Source of the DNA: Streptomyces cucumeris
GTDB taxonomy: Bacteria > Actinomycetota > Actinomycetes > Streptomycetales > Streptomycetaceae
Assembly: GCF_024295805.1 (NCBI RefSeq)
Contig: NZ_JANCLX010000032.1
Location: 48,120 to 112,119, forward strand
DNA length: 64,000 nucleotides
Reading direction: 5' to 3'
The notes under the pieces were generated by a model. The model worked only from the letters and a program-made list of their open reading frames with translations, did not search any database and was not told where the DNA came from. Below, piece after piece: positions 59,117 through 64,000 of the stretch; position 1 is the stretch's first letter; each line of letters starts with the position of its first letter. The position numbers and the translations under genes are program-made.

Positions 59117-60358
59117 GTGGCAGCGCCACTGCCCAACACCCAGCAGGCGATGCGCCGGCGCAATCTGTCCCTCGTCCTGCACGCCGTGGCCGGGCGGGGT
59201 CCGCTGTCCCGCGCGGCGGTCGCCGGTGAGGTGGGGCTGACCCGGGCAGCGGTCTCGACCCTCGTCGACGAGCTGATCCGGGACGGCCTGCTGGTCGAGC
59301 TGGGCCCCTCCCGGCCCGGTACGGTCGGCCGCCCCGGCAGCGCGCTCCAGCTCGACGACCGCGGTCCGGCCGGACTCGGCGCGGAGCTCGGTGTGGACCG
59401 GCTGGCCGTGTGCGCGGTGGACCTGCGCGGGCGGATACGGGCCCGGACCGAGATCGCGGCGGCGAACCGGGACCGCGACCCGGAACCGGTCCTCGGTCAA
59501 CTGGCGGCGCTGGTACGGCAGGTGGCGGCCGAAGCGGCGGACACCGGGCTGCGCCCGGTGGGACTGACGGTGGCGGTACCCGGTCTGGTGGCGCGTGGCT
59601 CGTCCCTGGTCGTCCGTGCCCCCAACCTCGGCTGGGCGGACGTGGACATCGGCCCCCGGCTCCGCGCCGGACTGCCCGGCCTCCCCCTCACGGTCGGCAA
59701 CGAGGCCAATCTGGGCGCGCTCGCCGAACTGTGGCGCGGTGGCCACGACCCGGAACTCCGTGACTTCGTCCATGTCTCGGCCGAGATCGGCATCGGGGCG
59801 GCGGTGGTGCTCGACGGTCGGCTCCTGCGCGGTACACGGGGCTTCGCGGGCGAGCTGGGCCATATGCCGGTACGCCCCGAGGGAGCCGAGTGTCCCTGCG
59901 GCGGCCGCGGCTGTCTGGAACGGTACGCGGGCGAGGAGGCGGTGCTCCGGGCGAGCGGCCTCTCCCCCGAGCAGGCCACCGCCGAACACCCCGGCCCCGG
60001 CGGCCGGATCGCCCTGCTGGCCGTGCGGGCCGCCGCGGGCGACCGCCGGATCCGGCGCGCGCTGCGCGACGCGGGGACGGCCCTCGGGATCGCGCTCGCG
60101 GGCACGGTGAACCTGCTGGACCCGCAGAAGGTGGTGCTCGGCGGAGCACTCACCCCGCTGGCGCCCTGGCTGCTGCCCGCCCTGGAACGGGAGCTGGGAC
60201 GACGGGTGGCGGACCCGGCCCGGCCGGGCCGGGAGACGGTCACCGTGTCCCGGCTGGGCGCGGAGGGTCCGCTGCTCGGCGCCGCCCACTCGGTCGTCCG
60301 GGCGGTCCTCGACGATCCCGCGGCGTTCAAGGACCCGCGACGTGCTCCGGCCCGGTGA
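59117..60358 (+). CDS. ROK-family repressor/kinase, likely xylose regulator
   Basis: The 413-residue protein has an N-terminal winged helix: 'AMRRRNLSLVLHAVAGRGPL', 'SRAAVAGEVGLTRAAVSTLV', then 'DELIRDGLLVELGPSRPGTV'. The C-terminal part is a ROK sugar-binding fold: 'GLGAELGVDRLAVCAVDLRG', 'VGNEANLGALAELWRGG' and the zinc motif 'CPCGGRGCLERYAGEEAVLR'. XylR-type ROK proteins repress xylose genes and let go on binding xylose. Its place 24 bp after xylB supports that role; a glucokinase role is less likely. GTG 59117 has AGAGGAGA 10 nt before it. Its stop overlaps the convergent GNAT gene's end by 32 bp. Confidence 0.93.
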   Translation: MAAPLPNTQQAMRRRNLSLVLHAVAGRGPLSRAAVAGEVGLTRAAVSTLVDELIRDGLLVELGPSRPGTVGRPGSALQLDDRGPAGLGAELGVDRLAVCAVDLRGRIRARTEIAAANRDRDPEPVLGQLAALVRQVAAEAADTGLRPVGLTVAVPGLVARGSSLVVRAPNLGWADVDIGPRLRAGLPGLPLTVGNEANLGALAELWRGGHDPELRDFVHVSAEIGIGAAVVLDGRLLRGTRGFAGELGHMPVRPEGAECPCGGRGCLERYAGEEAVLRASGLSPEQATAEHPGPGGRIALLAVRAAAGDRRIRRALRDAGTALGIALAGTVNLLDPQKVVLGGALTPLAPWLLPALERELGRRVADPARPGRETVTVSRLGAEGPLLGAAHSVVRAVLDDPAAFKDPRRAPAR

Positions 60359-61331
60359 GCCGCGGGTCGAGAACGCGGTGCAGCCGGTAGGCGGCCGGAC
60401 GGAAGCCCCGGCGCGGCCAGAAGACGGAGGACAGCGGATTGGCGGCCCGCCAGTCGGAGGCGCAGACGGTGAAGCCGCGGCGTGCCGCGTCCGCCAGTGC
60501 CCACCGGCTCAGCCGGGTTCCGATCCCGGAGCCGCGGGCGTGCGGGGCGGTGGCGGCCAGCATCAGCTCCACCGACCCCCGGGGTTTGACGAGCGTGGAC
60601 TCCTCCGCCGGGACGGGGCGCATGACGAGGAAGCCGTCGACGCCTCCGCTCCCCTCCGCGATCCAGTAGGCCACGTCCGGGTCGTTCAGCAGCTCCAGAT
60701 GGCCGGGGCGCAGCACGTCCCACATCGGCTGGTCGGTGAAGGCGAAGACGGGCGGGGCCGTGTGGGCGGCGTTGACGAGACCGAGCAGTGGCTCCAGTGC
60801 GCCGATGTCCGCGGGCACGGCGCGGCGGACACCGCTGGGCGGTCGCTCCTCCGCCGTACCACCGGGCAGCTCCAGCAGCGCGTGCACCTGCTCATGGGCG
60901 AAGGCGAGCGCGAGCCACGAGGACAGATCGGCGGCGGGTGCCACCGTGTAGTGGTGCAGTCGGCCGTCCGCGACCCATGGACCCGACAGATGCGCGTACA
61001 GCCGCTGGAGCACCACGGGGCCCTCGTCCGGCGCGTACGCCGCGTCCTGGAGCCGGGACCAGCAGTGGCGGCCCCGCTGCCCCTCGCCGGTCCGGGCGAG
61101 CAGATAGCCCACGACCGCGCCGCCGCGCAGGGCGACCGCGCCACGGGCGCCGTCGTCCCAGGCCCGGCGCAGCAGCTCGGCACAGGCCGCCGGGGAGGTG
61201 TGCCGCTCGTCGAGGGCGGGCTCTGTCTCCCGGTCGCGCCGGTGCCGCGCGGCCAGCAGCTCCGCCGCCGCCCCGAGCCGCTCCGGGCCGAACGGTTCGA
61301 GGGCGAGGCCCGACGCTCCGGCCGCGCTCAC
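60327..61331 (-). CDS. Tandem-domain GNAT acetyltransferase
   Basis: This 334-residue protein contains two GNAT-like halves. The C-terminal one has the acetyl-CoA motif 'LMLAATAPHARGSGIGTRLS' and 'RWALADAARRGFTVCASDWR', followed by 'NPLSSVFWPRRGFRPAAYRL'. The N-terminal half is divergent and may be structural. It acetylates an unknown amine. GTG 61331 overlaps the previous GNAT stop (GTGA), so the two are coupled. Its own end overlaps the ROK gene on the opposite strand by 32 bp, leaving no room for a terminator between these two genes. Confidence 0.85.
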   Translation of the reverse strand: MSAAGASGLALEPFGPERLGAAAELLAARHRRDRETEPALDERHTSPAACAELLRRAWDDGARGAVALRGGAVVGYLLARTGEGQRGRHCWSRLQDAAYAPDEGPVVLQRLYAHLSGPWVADGRLHHYTVAPAADLSSWLALAFAHEQVHALLELPGGTAEERPPSGVRRAVPADIGALEPLLGLVNAAHTAPPVFAFTDQPMWDVLRPGHLELLNDPDVAYWIAEGSGGVDGFLVMRPVPAEESTLVKPRGSVELMLAATAPHARGSGIGTRLSRWALADAARRGFTVCASDWRAANPLSSVFWPRRGFRPAAYRLHRVLDPRLTGPEHVAGP

Positions 61332-61816
61332 AGATACCGGTGCATGATGTGGAGGCCGACGAAGCCCTTCGCCGGATGCTCGAACGCCTCCGGGACGGTG
61401 CCCACCACCTCGAAGCCCAGTGAGCGCCACAGGGCGACCGCCCGGGTGTTGCTCTCGACGACGGCGTTGAACTGCATGCCCCGGTAGCCCTCGGACCGCG
61501 CCCACTCCAGGACGTGTTCGCCCAGCGCCCGTCCGACGCCGCGCCCGGCGTGCTCGGGCGCCACCATGAAGCTGGCGCTGGCGATGTGCGCACCGGGACC
61601 CATGTGGTTGGGGTTCATCTTGGCCGAGCCGAGCACGGTGCCGTCCGCATCGGTGGCGACGACGGTACGGCTCGGTGGCTCCAGCATCCAGATGTCGCGG
61701 GCCCGGTCCTCGTCGAGGTCGCGGGGATAGGTGTAGGTCTCGCCCGCGGCGACGATGCGGTGCAGGAAGGGCCAGATCGCGGGCCAGTCCTCGGGGGTGG
61801 CGGTCCTGATGAGCAT
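61328..61816 (-). CDS. GNAT-family N-acetyltransferase
   Basis: The 162-residue single-domain GNAT begins 'MLIRTATPEDWPAIWPFLHR', carries 'SFMVAPEHAGRGVGRALGEH' (acetyl-CoA loop with the Q/RxxGxG/A pattern) and 'QFNAVVESNTRAVALWRSLG' plus 'FEVVGTVPEAF', as in phosphinothricin-type acetyltransferases. It ends 'GLHIMHRYL', a common last segment of that group. The acceptor is unknown. ATG 61816 is taken; ATG 61828 adds four residues, and neither has a strong ribosome site. The stop overlaps the start of the tandem GNAT gene. Confidence 0.9.
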   Translation of the reverse strand: MLIRTATPEDWPAIWPFLHRIVAAGETYTYPRDLDEDRARDIWMLEPPSRTVVATDADGTVLGSAKMNPNHMGPGAHIASASFMVAPEHAGRGVGRALGEHVLEWARSEGYRGMQFNAVVESNTRAVALWRSLGFEVVGTVPEAFEHPAKGFVGLHIMHRYL

Positions 61817-61883
61817 GGGGGCCAGCATGACGCCGGGGGTGGCGGACCGCGACTGGTTTTCACCGCGCGCCACCCCCGCGCCG

Positions 61884-62747
61884 TCAGCCGGCTCCGCGCA
61901 GGAAGTCCTCCAGGCCCGCCAGGTCATCGGTGTTGAGGTGGTCGACGCCGGCGGCCAGCAGTGCGCGCCACAGGGCCACGCGCTCCGGCCCGGGCACGTC
62001 GGGCGTGGCCCAGAAGCGCACCCGCCGGCCGGCACGGTGCGCCGCCGTGACGATCCGGCCCAGTTCCTCCCGCTCCGCGGGCGGCATGGGGCCCGCGCCC
62101 TGCCAGGTGAAGGTCTTGTTCCAGTCGGCACTGATGAGTGGGATGAACGAGGCGGGCACCCCCGTGCCGAGGTCCTCCAGCCGCCCGTCGTAGAAGGCGT
62201 GGCGCACCTTTTCGGCCTCCATCGGGGCGCGGGCACCCCGGTCGCCGGAGATGACGGCGGTGACCGGGCCGCGGCGCACCCGGCCGCCGATCCCGCCGTG
62301 GACGGCGCTGAACATCGGTCCGTAGCGGCGCAGCCGCCCGGCCAGTTCGCGGTAGGTGGCCTCGCCCGGGGTCTTGAGGTCGATCAGCAGCTGGAGGGAG
62401 AGGTCGTGGCCGCGGTAGACCCGGCCCCCGTTGGCCTTCACCCGGCGGGCCAGCGGGTCGAGGTAGAGCGACTCCAGGGTGCGGGTGGGGTCCAGGTCGG
62501 TGGCGTCGTGGGCGACCAGCAGCGCGCCGTCCACCAGCCAGATGTCGGCCTCGACGCTGCCGAAGCCGTGGGAGAGCGCGTCGGTGAGCGGGCGGGGGTG
62601 CTCGTAGTCGTTGTGCGCGTGGGCCCTGGCCAGCGGCGGCGCGGGCCTGTCTGTGGCCCTCGCAGCGGCGCGGGCGGGGACGGCCGCACCGCCCGCCACG
62701 GCTGCTCCGAGGGTGACGACAAAGGCGCGGCGCGTACGGCGTTCCAT
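61884..62747 (-). CDS. Exported PI-PLC/GDPD-like phosphodiesterase
   Basis: This 287-residue protein has a Tat-type signal: 'RRTRRAFVVTLGAAVAGGAA', ending near 'PARAAARA'. The catalytic barrel starts 'AHAHNDYEHPRPLTDALSHG' with His/Asn, followed by 'FGSVEADIWLVDGALLVAHD' with Glu and Asp, the metal-binding pattern of glycerophosphodiester phosphodiesterases. The C-terminal half contains 'GRRVRFWATPDVPGPERVAL' and ends 'LNTDDLAGLEDFLRGAG'. It likely cleaves phosphodiesters outside the cell. ATG 62747 has GGGAGG at 4-5 nt. Alternative: PI-specific phospholipase C-like. The 358-bp gap to the encapsulin gene lies upstream. Confidence 0.88.
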   Translation of the reverse strand: MERRTRRAFVVTLGAAVAGGAAVPARAAARATDRPAPPLARAHAHNDYEHPRPLTDALSHGFGSVEADIWLVDGALLVAHDATDLDPTRTLESLYLDPLARRVKANGGRVYRGHDLSLQLLIDLKTPGEATYRELAGRLRRYGPMFSAVHGGIGGRVRRGPVTAVISGDRGARAPMEAEKVRHAFYDGRLEDLGTGVPASFIPLISADWNKTFTWQGAGPMPPAEREELGRIVTAAHRAGRRVRFWATPDVPGPERVALWRALLAAGVDHLNTDDLAGLEDFLRGAG

Positions 62748-63105
62748 GGGGCCTCCCGGCTCTCGTCCCGGCGTGCTCGGATGTGCGCGCTGAACGCCAG
62801 TGAGTATCGGGGCGTGAGGGCCCCAAAGGGCAGAGCCGTGCGAAGAGTTCCGCCTCCGGACCGCGGCCATTCCCCCGCCGTTCCCGCCCGGCCGGGGCGC
62901 CCGGATGCACCGTCCGCCGTCCGTGGGCGCCGGAGAGCCCCGCCTCCGGGAACCCGAGTATTTACCCATTCCTTGCCTTCTCCCGAACCCTCCCGGTGGC
63001 CACACTTTTGAGTGAATGCGCAGGTCCAAAGGCCGCTGATAGCTTGTGAGTTGCTCAGGGAGAGATTTCTTCTGAGGTCCGTACAGGGGTGGGTGAGCAT
63101 TCACG
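62748..63105. other. Intergenic region before the encapsulin gene
   Basis: I see no coding signal in these 358 bp. The last third is less GC-rich and should contain the encapsulin promoter. TAGCTT (63040-63045) is a -10-like box but no -35 partner stands at 17-18 bp; TTGAGT (63008-63013) is too far. GGTGAG (63091-63096) is a ribosome site about 9 nt before ATG 63106. Confidence 0.5.
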
Positions 63106-64000
63106 ATGACGACGTCCGTTGAACCAGGTTCCGGTACCGACAATTCGCGGCCGCTGTCGAGTCTGGGCACGGCGGCGGCGCGGAATCTGGCGACGACGAC
63201 CAAGTCCGTTCCGCAGATGCAGGGAATTTCCTCGCGGTGGCTGCTGCGCATGCTGCCGTGGGTGCATGTGCCGGGCGGTGCCTACCGGGTGAACCGGCGG
63301 GCCTCGCACACCCTCGGGGACGGCAGGGTGGAGTTCACCACCACCGGTGCCGAGGTCCGGGTGATCCCGGTCGAGCTGAGGGAGCTCCCGCTGCTCCGCG
63401 GGTTCGAGGACCCCGAGGTCCTCGATGCCCTGGCGAACCGCTTCACCCAGCGGGAGCTGGCTCCCGGCGAGGTGCTGGTGGAGGCCGGGCGTCCGGCCGA
63501 CGAGCTGTATCTGATCGCCCACGGCAAGGTGGACAAGCTGGCCGAGGGCGCCTTCGACGACCCCGCGGTGGTCGGCACGGCCGCGGGCGGTGACCACCTC
63601 GGCGAGCGGGAGCTGGCCTCGGCCGACGGTGGCACCTGGGGCGTCACCGTCAAGGCGGTCACCTCCTGCACCGTGCTGGCGCTGCCCCGGTGGGAGTTCG
63701 AGGAGCAGATGGAGCGCTCCGGGGCGCTGCGGGAGCATGTGGAGGCGGTGCGGGCGGCACCGGAGGCACCGCGGAACGAGCATGGCGAAGCGTCCATCGA
63801 GCTGTCCGCCGGCCATGCGGGCGAGCCGCTGCTGCCGGGCACCTTCGCCGAGTACGAGCTCGCGCCCCGCGAATACGAGCTGAGCGTGGCCCAGACCGTG
63901 CTGCGGGTCCACACCAGGGTCGCCGACCTCTACAACGACCCCATGGACCAGGTGGAGCAGCAGCTCCGCCTGACCATCGAGGCCCTGCGCGAACGCCAGG
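63106..64000 (+). CDS. Family 2B encapsulin shell protein, 5' part only
   Basis: The reading frame is open from ATG 63106 to the window end (298 codons, then one base), so it is cut here. The N-terminus 'NLATTTKSVPQMQGISSRWL' plus 'LRMLPWVHVPGGAYRVNRR' and the later 'AEYELAPREYELSVAQTVLR', 'VHTRVADLYNDPMDQVEQQL' match the HK97-fold shells of Family 2 encapsulins. Between them, residues about 94-210 form a cyclic-nucleotide-binding domain, the mark of subfamily 2B: 'FTQRELAPGEVLVEAGRPAD', 'ELYLIAHGKVDKL', 'GGDHLGERELAS'. The Arg of its phosphate cassette is replaced by Trp178. Such shells assemble as protein compartments and often enclose terpene synthases; the cargo gene should be downstream, outside this window. 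Confidence 0.9.
   Translation, partial: MTTSVEPGSGTDNSRPLSSLGTAAARNLATTTKSVPQMQGISSRWLLRMLPWVHVPGGAYRVNRRASHTLGDGRVEFTTTGAEVRVIPVELRELPLLRGFEDPEVLDALANRFTQRELAPGEVLVEAGRPADELYLIAHGKVDKLAEGAFDDPAVVGTAAGGDHLGERELASADGGTWGVTVKAVTSCTVLALPRWEFEEQMERSGALREHVEAVRAAPEAPRNEHGEASIELSAGHAGEPLLPGTFAEYELAPREYELSVAQTVLRVHTRVADLYNDPMDQVEQQLRLTIEALRERQ

Noticed and set aside
62748..63105. A WhiG-type promoter before the encapsulin gene
   Set aside because: A GCCGCTGATA string near 63032-63041 is similar to the -10 part but no TAAA-type -35 lies at the right distance.

Overview
The window is high-GC actinobacterial chromosome. Codons are strongly biased to G or C at the third position, GTG starts are common, many genes overlap as ATGA or GTGA, and several families are typical of Streptomyces (roadblock/LC7 proteins, an F420-type PPOX oxidoreductase, a streptophobe-like membrane protein, MerR-PP2C). 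I read it as a Streptomyces or a close relative. I found no tRNA, rRNA, CRISPR array, insertion sequence, prophage or attachment site. Fifty-three protein genes are supported. Those at the two ends are cut by the window edges.

Layout. 1-2.2 kb: the 3' end of a YVTN-type beta-propeller gene, a degenerate Fic toxin with its antitoxin, and an aldo/keto reductase. 2.5-8.7 kb: one operon with an MMPL exporter, a streptophobe-like membrane protein, an OmpR-type regulator and a histidine kinase, preceded by three tandem 10-11 bp repeats that look like the regulator's own site. 8.7-16.7 kb, all on the minus strand: a secreted FG-GAP propeller, a CobW GTPase, a HelD-like helicase, a TetR regulator, an aldo/keto reductase and a seven-bladed PLL-like lectin. 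17-21.3 kb: a 2-hydroxyacid dehydrogenase, a MerR DNA-binding domain fused to a PP2C phosphatase, and a GH127 glycosidase. 21.4-26.6 kb: a small hypothetical protein, a polar amino-acid ABC importer, an acetyl xylan esterase-like hydrolase and a CoA transferase. 26.7-35.5 kb: a MarR-controlled ABC exporter, a secreted alpha-amylase, an L,D-transpeptidase lipoprotein and an asymmetric heterodimeric ABC exporter. 35.6-46.3 kb: housekeeping and signalling genes (DUF3516 helicase, TesB thioesterase, two roadblock proteins, F420 oxidoreductase, zinc dehydrogenase, methyltransferase, and a hydrolase/PadR pair). 46.4-56.2 kb: hypothetical proteins, a 1207-residue HEAT-like protein, and an SNF2 helicase translationally coupled to a SWIM protein. 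56.3-60.4 kb: divergent xylA and xylB with a ROK repressor. 60.3-62.7 kb: two coupled GNAT acetyltransferases and a Tat-type phosphodiesterase. 63.1-64 kb: the start of a Family 2B encapsulin shell gene, cut by the window end.

How the genes work together. Polysaccharide use recurs: amylase, GH127, acetyl xylan esterase, xylA/xylB and the ROK regulator. Several regulator-target pairs carry visible operators: MarR/exporter (dyad between -35 and -10), PadR/hydrolase (perfect 10-bp inverted repeat), MerR-PP2C (dyad in a 19-bp promoter spacer) and the two-component/MMPL operon. Many genes end in long GC-rich hairpins without a T-tract, as is usual in Streptomyces. The most notable items are the encapsulin (whose cargo gene should lie just beyond the window), the MerR-PP2C fusion with a possible internal start, and the complementary loss of motifs in the two ABC exporter subunits.
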